The notes under the pieces are model-generated. The model was not told where the DNA came from. It saw nothing but the letters and a program-made list of their open reading frames with translations, and ran no database searches. The position numbers and the translations under genes are program-made. DNA of 64,000 bases from Limnephilus marmoratus (lineage: Eukaryota > Arthropoda > Insecta > Trichoptera > Limnephilidae), in NCBI GenBank assembly GCA_917880885.1, contig OU862910.1, positions 17,496,710 to 17,560,709 on the forward strand. The letters run 5' to 3'. Below, one piece after another: positions 1 to 10,859 of this stretch (the first letter of the stretch is position 1; each line of letters begins with the position of its first letter).

Positions 1-285
1 CATGTTACACAAACCTAGCGTAGCCGCTAAACTACTTGAAAACTGGAATGTTTTTTTGCCGTGACGCGAGTAGGCGCTACGAAGGGGGCACTTTCTTTTC
101 TATCACAAACCATGTTACACAAACCTAGCGTAGCCGCTAAACTACTTGAAAACGGGGATTTTTTTTGCCGTGACGCGACTAGGCGCTACGAAGGGGGCAC
201 TTTCTTTTCTACACAAACCATGTTACACAAACCTAGCCGCTAAACTACTTGAAAACTGGGATGTTTTCTCGCATTGACGCGTTTT
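1..285. repeat. Tandem repeat, about 109-bp unit, 2.6 copies, cut by window edge
   Basis: The unit begins CATGTTACACAAACCTAGCG at 1, 111 and 219. Units are 110 and 108 bp and differ by a few substitutions and short indels; the third decays after about 285. The array probably continues to the left of the window. The 60-residue open frame here simply reads the repeat and is not treated as a gene. Confidence 0.9.
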
Positions 286-1120
286 TGATTTAATTTTAGG
301 GTCACATTGATTCATATGGAAGTATCGTGTCTGAAAGTTTTACGTTGTGGATATTATTGCTTATGGCAACACTTAATTTTGTGTGGTTGAACATAAAATA
401 TCTTTGGTTTTTTTTATGGCATTCAAAAACGTCAAAATGGCCTGTAAACTGGGTATGAATTGAAAATTTTTAAGTCGTGTTATTCAGTTTATATTTGCTT
501 GCCCCCACCTAATTCTTTCAGATTTGGATTCCCCGACCCAAAATTAGTATAAAAATAACTAGTTTTATTTTTTAGGAATTTCGCCCATAAACCGAATTTT
601 TTCCAATTTAATTACGAAATATAGAGTTGGAAGTTGTCACCCAGTATGAAATATGTTTCACAAGTGTGAGAACTTTAGAAGGTATTGTACCGCCTTGTAC
701 TACCAACCTATTTTAATATGAGTAGGATAATTATTGATTTTACCCCAATTAGAATTTTGGAAACAAAGAACACCACAAAAAATATAGATATTATTTTACA
801 AACTTGATAAATATGACATTGAATGATCTTCAAAATTACGCGAAGTCGAGTAAAAGAATTATCTGTGAGAATTACTTGCTGACTCTGAAAGAATTTTAAT
901 AGGATTTCTTATAATGAAATAAAAGTATTTTTGCCGAGCAAAGAACTAAATCAGAGAGCCAACGAGAGAGTGAGAGAAAGAGAGGAAGAAAATATATTTG
1001 AGTATAATAAATCTGGTAGAATTTTCGGTCGGACAGATTTCCAAATAAAAGCCGGTAGGAATTGGGCTTGATTAACGCGGGGCGATCGTTAGGATCGCCG
1101 GAATACCTCGTTCGTCAGTG
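286..1120. other. No recognisable feature
   Basis: AT-rich sequence without a convincing ORF, terminal repeat or structured element. Confidence 0.5.
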
Positions 1121-1123
1121 TCG

Positions 1124-1190
1124 CAGATCTTTCTCCCCGTGGAGATCACAGATCTTTCTCCCCATTGAGATCACAGATCTTTCTCCTTTA
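1124..1190. repeat. Short tandem repeat, about 25 bp x 3
   Basis: The block AGATCTTTCTCCCC followed by GGAGATCAC-like sequence occurs three times in a row. The neighbourhood (1040-1330) is more GC-rich than its flanks and could be part of an old LTR or transposon, but no termini are visible. Confidence 0.7.
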
Positions 1191-1479
1191 CTCGATATCG
1201 TCAAGGCAACGCAGTTAATGCGGAATTAATCGATTAATAATCAAAAGCGTAAAACAGAAGAATCTTTCTAGATTGGCGTAATCGGTATTTGATATTATTG
1301 GGGGGTAAGTGTCTGGGGAGACGGCAACCCAAAAATACGACGCTCAAGGGGATTACCTTAACAAAAGAGACTTTTAGGGAAAAAATAAATCAACCCTTGA
1401 TCGGATTTTTCTCGTGCTGACTAGCATTATTTAGAAAAGTATTTTAAAGTAGGTTATCTCCTTTAAAAATGCTTTATAT

Positions 1480-2075
1480 TTATTTGGTGAATGGAAAGAG
1501 AGAGTACGAAAACAGTGTGCAATATAGTTGTAAATGATGACCAATCGGAGCAGGTCGATGTGTTTGTGTATCTAAGTAGTATGTTTACGAGAGTTGGGAA
1601 GGCTGATATAGATATTGAAAGAAGGATAAATGCAGGTAACTCCATTAATGGAGGACTGAATGCCGTTGGCGCTAATAAAAAAAATTGTCAAAAGAAGCGA
1701 AGCTAGCAGTTCATAATGGAGTGCTGGTACCTACTCTACATATGGCCGTGAGGCATGAAACTGGCAGAGGAAGGATAAAAGTAGACTGAATGCTGTTGAA
1801 ATGAGATATGAAGTGTGGAGATCTGCAAAGAATGCAAGGCTGAAATAAGCGTAATGAGTAAGATTAAGAAAGGGACCCTCGGGTGGTTTGGGCATGTAGA
1901 GTGAATGAACGAAGAAAGTAGTGTAATAAGATATATGACGCAAATGTCAATGTCCGACGCGAATGGAAGAAGAAGTCGGGGTTACTTGAGTCAAAAACCG
2001 AGTTGTTTGGCGGTCGATTCTCTTTGCCTACCCCTGCGGAAAACGGGGTGATGGTTAATCAGTTAGTTAGAATAC
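1480..2075 (+). pseudogene. RTE-like LINE, C-terminal/3' fragment (decayed)
   Basis: The frame from 1491 encodes YLSSMFTRVGKADIDIERR and continues into NAGNSINGGLNAV, the region after the reverse transcriptase (RT) that the better copy at 12990-13650 also carries. Further matching peptide segments follow in shifted frames. The copy ends in the family 3' motif (CCCCTGCGGAAAACGGGGTGATGG) and a TTAG-rich tail near 2060. It has several frameshifts and stops and no RT catalytic core. Placement in the RTE group rests on this C-terminus and the short repeated tail, so the clade is an inference. Confidence 0.75.
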
Positions 2076-2160
2076 GCTCTCCGTGACGTAATTAAAAAAC
2101 CAATTATAAATCTAACAGAAAAATGAAATAATTTAACTTTGTATAAACCACTTATTTGAT

Positions 2161-2212
2161 GCGCAAATCCGACCGGTTTCGGAACAAACGTTCCTTCGTC
2201 AGGGAAAGCTTA
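2161..2212 (-). ncRNA. Hammerhead-like ribozyme motif (left arm)
   Basis: On the minus strand CTGACGA (2203-2197) is followed by a GGAAC/GTTCC hairpin and GAAAC (2180-2176), then CGGTC. Both conserved boxes CUGANGA and GAAA are intact. One extra base lies between CUGANGA and helix II. Helix I can pair UCC/GGA and GC/GC around an internal loop. The post-GAAA stretch ACCGGU is self-complementary, so stem III may form only between two molecules. Predicted cleavage is after the C at 2171. Activity is not shown. Confidence 0.7.
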
Positions 2213-2262
2213 TACTGACGAAGGAACGTTTGTTCCGAAACCGGTCGGATTTGCGCATCAAA
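2206..2262 (+). ncRNA. Hammerhead-like motif (right arm), helix I truncated
   Basis: CTGACGA is at 2215-2221, GAAAC at 2237-2241, and predicted cleavage is after 2246. The core matches the left arm, but the upstream bases are TTATA instead of TTTCC, so helix I does not pair well. This arm is probably weaker or inactive. Confidence 0.6.
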
Positions 2263-2340
2263 TAAGTGGTTTATACAAAGTTAAATTATTTCATTTTTCT
2301 ATAATGGATAACCACAAAGTAATAGCTACATTCAAAAATA

Positions 2341-3229
2341 TAAATCTAACAATTTATTTTATAATACAGACTTTTACCATTAAGAGCCTTCGAGTAACTT
2401 ACCAACCAGGTTACCGGTGAACTACACGATACAGATATTTTGAGTTCGTTTTAATTTATTTGATATTAAAATTTTTAATAAATTCAGTATTATGTGTTTT
2501 CCACAAATAAATAATCAATGTTTCAAAATGAATGTTGACATTTTAGAAGCATATAATATTCGATACAAATCCAGGTTTGTAGGTGATAAAAATGGTCCAT
2601 ACATTAGTCGTAAAATTAAGTGGTACCTTCTTAGGTAATCTATATAATCTGAGTTAGACCTATAAAGGTTAGTGTTGATACGTTAACAAAAATTATATTT
2701 GAAACAAATAAATCAGTTTCAAAACTAGCTGATAGCTATATATCATACCAACCAATAAGAACAATTTTACAGTCGATTTGATATCACAACATGAATAAAT
2801 CATAACGTGAGATATCAGAAAATATTGATACTTTGACAAGATGCAAATAATGGCTCGGAAAATTTAAAAGTGACGAAATAATATTCCGTAAGCAAGAAAT
2901 GGATAAAATATGTGAAACGTTTACGTTTATGTATGCAAAGTTTTTGTAAAAAAACTTCGCTGTTTGCTTATTTTTCGAAAACACATTTTTCACGATTCAA
3001 CAACTGGTTCGTCTAGAGTGGATCTTATAAATAGTCAAGTATCAGAGGCTGGAATCATTTTCCATTTAAACATTTTATTTTAATTTTAAATACGTGTTAA
3101 TTAATTACAAAGTATTTACAAAGGATTGATACATTGAATCACCATACTAGGCGGTTGCCTGTTTCATGGTGATCAATAGAACAAAGTTATAATGCGTGGA
3201 TTGTAAGCATTTAAAAAAAAATTATATTA
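2341..3229. other. No recognisable feature
   Basis: AT-rich sequence with only short open frames; no terminal repeats seen. Confidence 0.5.
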
Positions 3230-3645
3230 GCTCTACACAAGAGGCCCTGTGGAGAATAATTTCCCTCGTCTTTGGGGATGCTGTGTGAAGATACTTTTTA
3301 GGGAAAGGAAGAAGAGGAAGTCATGGGAAGGAAAAATGAATGAGGGGTGGGTAGGAATCTGGGGATTAGTGGGTCCAGGACAAACGTATGAATCAATCCC
3401 CCCACTGCGGGTAAGGTGATGTACCGAGAGTCCTGCTGGAGAGGATCTCTTCCGATCCGGCCTGTCACGCAGTTGGTGGGCAGACGCATCCGCCGCCAAG
3501 ATCCGGACAAACCTCAACCCATCAACCCGGACACCACTGCTAAGTCACCAAACGTAGCGAACTACTTGGGGTGACCTAATATTGCAGAGGTGTTGATAAT
3601 CCAATAAATGGTTCCCGAGGCGGCGGTACCCACACCCGCCTCCTA
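3230..3645 (-). mobile_element. Short LINE-derived element (internally deleted family)
   Basis: On the minus strand it runs from a GGAGGCGGGT...ACCGCCGCC start (3643) to the AGGGCCTC/TGTGTAGAG tail at 3230. It has the 5' leader and the 3' hairpin tail of the LINE at 42905-46491 but none of its coding region. The leader joins the tail at the TTCCTTTCC sequence shared by all short copies. About 415 bp; no protein. Confidence 0.85.
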
Positions 3646-3819
3646 AAGTAAGTGTATGCAAGCAGAAAATAATGTAAAAGAAATATAATTCAAATAAATA
3701 CAAAATTATTATTTGTTGCATTGTATTTCTATGCGAGATAAAATTTTAAGATAAGATTTTTTGGGTTAGATGTCGTCATAAGTTATCATTATTTATTTTT
3801 ATATAGTGTTGCGTTCCTT

Positions 3820-3875
3820 CTTTAGCCAATGTTTCGGACAGCGTTGCAGTGTCCATCTTCAGGGCAGATGTTTAA
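3820..3875 (-). ncRNA. Hammerhead-like motif of Penelope type (variant)
   Basis: On the minus strand CTGAAGA (3862-3856) is followed by a GGACA/TGTCC stem and GAAAC (3835-3831). The bases after GAAA are CAUU rather than the palindromic CGU of the copy at 22314, so stem III is damaged. It lies directly downstream of the GIY-YIG remnant on the same strand, which ties this ribozyme family to a Penelope-like element. Confidence 0.6.
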
Positions 3876-3884
3876 ATGGTTGTG

Positions 3885-4198
3885 TACGTAGACGCGATAT
3901 CGTGTTGCCAGCTCCACTCCTCTAATATTAATATTAATGGGATTGTTGTGAATTTCAAATGCATTCGTACTTAGGCGTGTTCTAAGAGTTTTGGGTCTTC
4001 CCACGATTTCAGGAACAAATCCAAAGTAACGGCCGGTTTCAATTGAATGCTCCGTGATTGCCGATTTATCAGGGTGGCCGAATTTCTAAGCTCGAATGTA
4101 TTCTGATATCTTTTTGGAAATAATCCCCTCTGTCTGTCCTATATAAACCGTGTCACATCAGGAACAGCTGAGTTTGTACACTCTATCTGTTTCCAGAG
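3885..4198 (-). pseudogene. Penelope-like element, GIY-YIG endonuclease remnant
   Basis: The minus-strand frame from about 4197 reads VYKLSC, then CDTVYIGQTEG after a TGA stop, then GHPDKSAITEHSIETGRYFG after a TAG stop, and then FVPEIVGRPKTL with a slip to RLSTNAFEIHNNPININ. C..C..VYIGQT followed by SAxxEH is the GIY-YIG nuclease signature at the C-terminus of Penelope-like polyproteins, which nick the target for priming. No RT portion is present. At least two in-frame stops and one frameshift make it a pseudogene. Hammerhead-bearing tails flank it in divergent orientation (3820-3875 minus, 4235-4400 plus). Confidence 0.85.
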
Positions 4199-4234
4199 GA
4201 AACTTTCACACACTTAACCAATATCAATTACACA

Positions 4235-4400
4235 TCTGCCCTGATGATGGGACATTGCAACACTGTCCGACACCTCAACGCTGTCCGGTCACGAAACGTT
4301 GATTAAAGAAAGAGGTAGAGCAACATGGCATTACACCCCAAAACCAAATAACGATAATACTTTTGACCGTGAAAATCTAAAATCATATCTTGAAATAAGT
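4235..4400 (+). repeat. Penelope-type tail with degenerate hammerhead
   Basis: CTGATGA lies near 4250 and GAAACGTTGATTAAAG near 4292, but about 25 extra bases between them break helix II. The following sequence (CAACATGGCATTACACCCC to GACCGTGAAAATCT) matches, in reverse complement, the tails at 22235 and 6795. Confidence 0.7.
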
Positions 4401-6518
4401 TACTTTATTTTGCGGGGAAAAGAAAGAAATTGTTTCTATTTAATGTGCAAAACCGTCCCTAAGCTAAATATGAAATTATCTTGGTAGGAAAAAAATTATG
4501 AGTTAATATAAAGTGGCATAAAATGGAATTTTATTGAAGTAATAAAGGACATAATATATGAATCGGCATTATTTGACAAACACTTCAAGGACGAAGGGTC
4601 GAAAATACTCATTTCTTTAGAGGTTATTCGGACTCCTCCCATTTTCTATTTGAACTTGTCTATTTAAGTATCAATATTTGATGAACTTAATTGCAAGTAA
4701 ATGGGATGGATGAGAAGGTGCAAAAATAATTAAAATAGAGCTTTGAAAATAGGACATGGTTTTTAAACGTTCCTTTGATTTAAATCACTTTAGAGTTTTA
4801 AAAAACTTTGTTAAATTAATTTAAATATTTACGTTAACCAAAAACATCAAGAAAAAAAACCGAGGCATATTTCATCATGACCAGAGACTATTGTATTTTG
4901 CAGCATTGAAAAATGGAGTTCTGCTTCGTGGTAAATAATATAAATATATTATATATCAATCAATTGAATTTTACTTGATTCCTTAATTAATTAAATATTA
5001 CCGGTGCAGGCCTTATTATGGTACAAAATATTGATTCAACCTGTATCTGAGTCTGATTATAAGAGGAAAGTGGAACATGAACATAATACAAGTTCACAAA
5101 GAATGAAGGAATGTTTGTTCCAAAATATAATAATAACTACAGACGGCGAACCCTGGAATATAACGTGCCAAAAATATTTATCGTGTTATCAAGTAATTTA
5201 AAAAACTGCATTTCTACAAATAGATTGGGGTATATGCAGAGACAATGGTTACCTACTAAATAGAGAAGGCTTATATTAATTCATGTGTGTTAATTGTGAC
5301 AATCTGTGTAGTTATTGTAATAATATTATCTATGTCTGTTTAAATTGTATTTGAAAATAAACATCCTGTTGCGGTTTAACGGGATTGTACCTTGAAAACC
5401 AATAAAATTTTAAAAAAAAAGTTTTGCAGGTGGATGATAATTATAGTTGATTTTTTTTCCTTTTTGTGCGCTACCTCCGTATCATAATCTCTCATCTTCA
5501 TACGAGGACCTGTTTTACGATCCCTCAGCGGCCTCGCAGGGGAAATTATCTACACTGAACAAGCCCCCCTTTGATAAAGTGCCTCTTCCTGATCGTTTTA
5601 TAAAAGTCACCCCCTCCCCTTGCCCCATACTGTCTCATCCCTCTTCGGCATCGTTTGTTTTGTAACTTTTCCCATGCCCTTTTCTAGTTTTTATTGACGA
5701 CATCAGAGCCATTTGATTTAAAAACTGCTCACCAATGAAGATGCAGCGAAATTGTGTAACTCGAACTAGAAATATAATTTTAACTTATCTTTGATCTAAT
5801 GGTTTAGAAATTGAAATATGACAAATTTGACACACACTATTATGTGTGTTCAAATATCACCAAAAACACAATCGCGAGATATCATTTGAACGTAAAATAG
5901 TGTTATCTTCTACCCTGAATACATTGAAAAAACTAAGTTTACACATCGATCGTCCAGTTGATTAGTCAGATATCTTCAAAAAGTTGAAATTTGAATTGAG
6001 TACGCAGTTATATGCAAAAGAGTGTCTTCTATCTGGCACTAAACAAAAAAATAAATAAAATAAATGTGTTTTCTCGGTTACTACTAGGAAATTTACAAAT
6101 GTCATATTAATGTACCGGAACGTTACGCTTCGAGGTGTTATTTTATACCATCTTTAATATGTAAAATACAGACACGTGTTAATGAAATTCGATTTATAGT
6201 GAGCTTTTGAATATTGATTACCTCATTACCTCAAAACTTTGTATTTGGAGATGTCTGACTTATCAAACCGACGCGACGCGACGCGTGTAAAAGATTTATA
6301 AATATCTATACAAAGAAGCTTAACTTGAAACTTTAATTTTACGTAAATATTCTAAAAGCAAGTATCCAGAAATGAAATCGATTGTATTTTCTTACCAATT
6401 CTTATAGGCACACAAATTTTGCTCTACTAATTTCCTCAAAAAAATGCAAGCCTGCAGAAGAAATCGAAAAAAAATATTTCTCAATTTGAGAGGCCCGTAT
6501 GGATACCTTTTTCGTTAC
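4401..6518. other. No recognisable gene or element
   Basis: Mostly AT-rich. A 72-codon open frame at 5447-5665 is proline- and serine-rich with no recognised domain. A short GACGC microsatellite lies at about 6271-6286. Confidence 0.5.
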
Positions 6519-6606
6519 CAGAACTTACTCTCCTCCCACTCCTTCCTTTCCCTAAAACGACTCTCCACATAGCATCTCCGAAGATGACAAAGGCCCTTAG
6601 GGATTA
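6519..6606 (+). mobile_element. 3' fragment of the short LINE-derived family
   Basis: Contains TCCTTTCCCTAAAACGACTC, CACATAGCATCTCCGAAGATGACA and part of the tail hairpin. Both ends are lost. Confidence 0.65.
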
Positions 6607-6794
6607 ATGAATAAAGTCAAATTACTCTGTTTAAACCACTTTATTAGATACAACACGTACGTCTACTAAAAGATACCTACACTACTAAGATATACTACTA
6701 AGATTGTAAAAAACAATAGTGAAACTGCCCCCTTGGACTTATTTTTTCTCTTAAATTTTGTAATCTTCTCCGAAATGATTTGGTGTATAACTAG

Positions 6795-6870
6795 ATATGA
6801 TTTTAGATTTTCACGGTCAAAAGTATTGTTGTTATTTGTTTTTGGGGTGTTATGCCGTGTTTTGCAACAT
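6795..6870 (-). repeat. Penelope-type tail fragment
   Basis: The plus strand reads AGATTTTCACGGTCAAAAGT to TTTTTGGGGTGTTATGCCGT, the tail that follows the hammerhead at 22314. The hammerhead itself is missing here. Confidence 0.65.
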
Positions 6871-8050
6871 GGTGTATAACTATTTTATGGAGAAACTGAA
6901 AAAAAGAAATATATTCGTCGTACGGATTAGTAGCGGTCCATGTTAGGAGGCTAGTGAGGCTGGTAGGCTGTGCCTCCCTAAAATATGGAGAAGCAAAGGG
7001 GAAAAGAATACATGATACAAGTATCCATGCATTCAAAATATAGAAAAACTTTATCTTAAATGTTACCAATTTATAAATTATAAAAGTCTTAAAGTTACTT
7101 CAATTTAAATATTTCCCACAAATACTACACACTAGTAAAAAATGCAGTAAAATAATACGCTGGGGAGGCAGAGATAGGGCCTCAGGGACTCCTGTGTGGA
7201 GTAAATTTTAAAAAAGACTGAAAGTTTATTTCTAGTTTTCCTACAAAATGTGATCAGCTGACAAACAAAACCACTTGACGGTTCCACTTTTTCGCAGATC
7301 AAAAATTGTTTAAAATCTGAATCAGATCTAGAACCGGCATTAAACGACATATATCTCAGATATAAAAAAATATTTTTAAAACCTCGCCGGTTGACCATTT
7401 GATGACAAAGCTATAATTGAATTTCTGCAAACATTTTATTTCATAAATCAAAAATATTAAACCAACCAATATGTAATCCTCTGCTAGATCTTTCAGCGAT
7501 GGTTTTTCCGCAGTTTTATTGATGACAGTCGCCTTATTGAAAACTGGGGCGACAGACAAAAAACTCGGCGCGTTACCACAACTGGTGTAGCCTTGGCGTA
7601 GCGGTAGATCGTAGCTCGTAGATCGTGGCGCGCTACAATGGGCGTTAGGAGTGAAACGAATTGCGCCTAACTACCCACAACGAGTTGATGATCACACATT
7701 TCACAATGGGGAGTTTTTTTCGTTTAGTGAAAGATTAATGAAAAATTTCACCGATGACTAAATTTGTACGTGTTGGCAATGTTAAGGAAGTACCTAAAGT
7801 ATTAGATTTTTTTAACAATTTCAGCGGGAGTAGAAAATAATTTTTCGTTTAAGGTTGACTTTATAAATCATTAGTAGATAAATAAAGGCTACCGTGTACA
7901 CAACACAATTATAATATGATCTTGAGTTTTTCTTTGAGTTAGATGGAGTTGCGAATTTCAAATTCGATTCTAATCAGTGCGCAATATGATTGAGAATCGC
8001 AATATTTTCTTCAATGATTACATATTGCAATTTTAGGTCTAATATTTTTT
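6871..8050. other. No recognisable gene
   Basis: AT-rich. At 7585-7640 there are short internal repeats of CGTAGATCGTAG type. Part of a SINE-like tail (AATCGCAATATTTTCTTCAA) lies near 7990. Open frames of up to 88 codons look random. Confidence 0.45.
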
Positions 8051-9355
8051 TTACATTATCTCCACTCAGGATGCCCCGAGGAAAATAATTTCCTTCAGGA
8101 CCTACGTCATCTTAGGGGATGCTTTGTGCAGGGTTTTTAAGGAAAGGAGGAAGAGGAAGTTCTGGGAAGGAAATAGGTATAAGGTGTGGGTAGGAATTTG
8201 GGGGTCAGTCTGTCCAGGAGTCACGGACGTATGAATCCATCCCTTCAACTGCGGTGCAAGGCGATGGGTCGAGGGATGCTGACTGGAGAGGTCAAAATAC
8301 ATCCTGTACAAGTCCCTCTCAATCCGGCTCGCCACGCAGCAGGTGGGGAGACACATCGGCCGCCAAAACCTTGACAAACCTCTGAGGGAGCGGGAGACGG
8401 AACGAGAAATAAAAGGCGTCAAGTCGAAGTATGAGTCAGTCGTTTATTGGGCTACGTAGCGAGGGTCGGTGAAGCAGTAACCAGATGTATGCAGGGTGCA
8501 GTGATGAGATGCTGCAGGCGTACGGATGTGATGGAGATGGTGTGGTGAAGGTCAGCGTATTGCTCGACACCATGGCGGTGGAGATGACCTATCTTCCAGG
8601 CCGTTGCTCGACGCTTTGAATCACGGAGATGAACGGTCAGTGGCTCGGTGTGCTGAGCCACCAGCAGGTAGTCCTGGCGAGGCGGAGCGTGTTTCCATGG
8701 CAGCGAAGCACGGTGGGCTTCGGAATGCCATGAAGTGGTGAGCTGATCCCTGGACTGAAAGCAAGCCTTGTAAGTCGCGGGATGTATCTGATCTCAGGAG
8801 CTGAAGACACGATGGGCTTTGTAGCTGAGACGTGGTGGTGGACCTCGGGAAGCTGCCCTGGATGCGTAGCGATGCCTGCGAAGATCGTTACATGCTGAGA
8901 TGTTGGCCGACTGTAAGTATAAGACTGACTGAGCTAGCCCCGAGTTTAGTCGCTTTATATATGCCAGCGCGACCGGTGGGAGTAATGTTCCATTCGCCGG
9001 CAATGTGCACACTGGAAGATACTCGATCATACCCGGTGCCGAATATTCAGGCGGCTTATAAACTCCAGACCTTTCTAGGCGGTGGCGATATTATTATCGT
9101 CCAGCCGGCACGGCAGGCGAGAAAGTACATCGCGACCGGCAAATGTAGGTACCTAGGCAAGAGCCGGCGCCGCGCGAATATTAGATATTTCTCGTGTCTT
9201 CTTTGTGATGGCGAAAGATAATGCGTCGCCACACCTCACTCCATGAACCCGGGCACCCCTGCTAAGTCACCAAACGTAACGAACCACTCGGGGTGACCTA
9301 CGGCAGTCTACCATTAAATGGTTCCTAGGGCGGCGATACCTACACCCGCCTCCCA
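8051..9355 (-). mobile_element. Short LINE-derived element split by a solo LTR
   Basis: The leader part lies at 9238-9355 (starts GGGAGGCGGGTGTAGGTATC on the minus strand) and the rest at 8051-8378, ending in the hairpin tail. The two halves rejoin exactly at ACAAACCTC|ACTCCATGAACCC, so they were one element before the LTR inserted. Confidence 0.85.
8383..9233 (-). mobile_element. Solo LTR (851 bp, 4-bp TSD), probably Gypsy-type
   Basis: The insertion begins TGTGGCGACGC and ends CGCTCCCTCA on the minus strand, giving TG...CA ends, and CCTC flanks it at 8379-8382 and 9234-9237. It has promoter-like features in LTR order: TATATAAAG at 8962-8954, an initiator-like TCAGTCAGTCTTATA about 30 bp on (near 8921-8930), and an AATAAA signal at 8448-8443. 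It is much more GC-rich than its surroundings. A 129-codon plus-strand frame inside is antisense to the LTR and not credited. No internal gag-pol is present, so the element recombined to a solo LTR. Confidence 0.85.
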
Positions 9356-9534
9356 AAATGAAATCATTAAGTTATGCAAAAAAAAACGCTCATCGTAGAC
9401 TTGTACAAAAAGTCAACAGACATCGCACATTAAAATAAAAAATGGATATATTTATCCAAGACACACTGACAAGATTGCATTTAGTTCGGGTTAAATCTTG
9501 CAATCACACATAAAAAATAGCAGGCAATTAAAAT

Positions 9535-9765
9535 ACCATTAAGAAAATGAAGAAAATGTTGGTAGTTCTTAGTAGAAATATGATACTACGTTAAAAATGA
9601 CAGAAGGGAATAGGATCGAATTAGCTCAGTGGTTAGAGCAGAGCTACGGCAAGGCTAGGGTACTGGGTTCAATTCCTAGATAAAACCGAATATTCTGGTG
9701 TTTCTGTTACAAATTATCGTTTGAGAATCGCTAATATTGTCTTCAACGATCAAATATTGAGGTTT
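9535..9765 (+). mobile_element. tRNA-derived SINE (type C)
   Basis: The tRNA-like head has an A box TTAGCTCAGTGGTTAGAGCA (9621-9640) and a B box GGGTTCAATTCC (9665-9676). It is embedded in the same flanks (AAGAAAATGAAGA... and ...GTCTTCAACGATCAAATATTGAGG) seen at 11383-11705 and 15640-15915. It does not fold as a complete tRNA, so it is called a SINE or repeat and not a tRNA gene. Confidence 0.6.
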
Positions 9766-9943
9766 CACTATTTAAGATATACCAATATTAAAAACTAAAC
9801 TCTACATCTATTCATTACAATAAAATATTTCAAATTAAATGTGAAAAAAAATTATTACACATTTTTTTATCAAAAATCACGTTTTTCGTGTTTTTTTGGA
9901 AAGTCTCAATAATAAAAAATAATTTAAACTTTATTTGTATATA

Positions 9944-10850
9944 TTTTTTTAACATTAGGTCCATGTAAGGATGCATCGATTTTTATTAAAATATCAATAT
10001 CGACGTCGATATATCGCGGAAAAAATATCGATGTATCGATATATCGGTCAAATTTCCAAAAGATTTTGCGGTTTTAAAATAATAGTGAATTCAGCTCAAT
10101 ATTATCGATAGTAATTTTTATACACAATGTGCATTATTTTAATGTACAAAAATCTCAATAAAAATTAAGGTATTTTTATCAGTATTAATTTTTATTAGGT
10201 TATAATCACAAAAATATCAAAAACTAAATACCTGTCTTCTAACTTATATGGAAACAGAGACGCATAGAAAGTTTGTATGCGTCTCAGTAACATTCTATTG
10301 GCGTATTAATCTGTCAAAAAGGACTTCGTGTTTGGAACAAGGCATAGTCAATAAATCATAGACAATTGGGAACCAACACATAGGAGCGGCTTAGAAAAAA
10401 ATGGCGAAAAATAGCATACATTTCTATATATGTACCTACATATATGAGATAGTATTAGTGATCACAAATACTAATGCAAAGACAATAGATTTGTAAGCTA
10501 TTAATAGTTAAAATTTCAACCGCCAGATGTCATGAACCAATAAAGTTACTTTTTTCCGTTCGTTCCTATACGGTTTTGGATTCTAGTGACTTTAGTTACA
10601 CAAATAAATAAAGACATCGTATTTGATACAATTTTCGATGTTGGATATTTTGTATGGATATATAGATTTATCGGATCAAAATAAATCGGTTAAAAATATC
10701 GATGTATTGAATTAAAAATATGGATACATCGATATATCGATACTTTTTTAACAAGCCTAGGTCCATGCAGGAGACCCTTTGGAAAACAATTTTCCTCGGG
10801 GTCATTGGTTCATCTTTGGGGATGTAGTGGAGGGTGTTTTAGGGTAACGA
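9944..10850 (-). mobile_element. 3' fragment of short LINE-derived family split by a hAT-like element
   Basis: The poly-T/AACATTAGGTCCATG end at 9944-9965 continues at 10768 with CAGGAGACCCTTTGG and the hairpin tail, reading to about 10850. The hAT-like element sits within the last bases of the tail. Confidence 0.7.
9966..10759. mobile_element. Non-autonomous hAT-like element (794 bp, 8-bp TSD)
   Basis: GGTCCATG flanks it at 9958-9965 and 10760-10767 (perfect). The ends are TAAGGATGCATCGATTTTTA and, on the other strand, TAGGCTTGTTAAAAAAGTATCGA. Subterminal regions are rich in TATCGATA-type motifs on both sides. The interior has no transposase. Assignment to hAT rests on the 8-bp TSD and TA...TA ends and is therefore tentative. 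Confidence 0.75.
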
Positions 10851-10859
10851 CGAAGATAT

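Larger units (their letters stand above)
2118..2340. mobile_element. Palindromic hammerhead element, copy 1 (223 bp, 11-bp TSD)
   Basis: Two nearly identical inverted arms meet at about 2213. The element starts GAAAAATGAAATAATTTAAC and ends CTACATTCAAAAATA. The 11-bp TAAATCTAACA flanks it at 2107-2117 and 2341-2351, a perfect target-site duplication. Each arm carries a hammerhead-like core. The right arm runs about 40 bp beyond the palindrome, so the ends are not equivalent, as expected for a retroelement 3' tail plus an inverted copy. The copy at 19211-19528 has the same termini. No coding capacity. The most likely origin is a Penelope-like element; this is inferred from the hammerhead and the architecture. 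Confidence 0.85.

Noticed and set aside
5447..5665. 72-codon ORF after a splice-acceptor-like TTTTGCAG
   Set aside because: No domain, no supporting neighbouring exon, and proline-rich composition consistent with chance.
8832..9221. 129-codon open frame on the plus strand
   Set aside because: Lies antisense within the solo LTR; frame length follows from its higher GC content.
9616..9682. Possible functional tRNA gene (also 11450, 15690, 24190, 29150, 58395)
   Set aside because: A and B boxes are present, but no complete cloverleaf or acceptor stem, and each is fused to a repeated SINE body.
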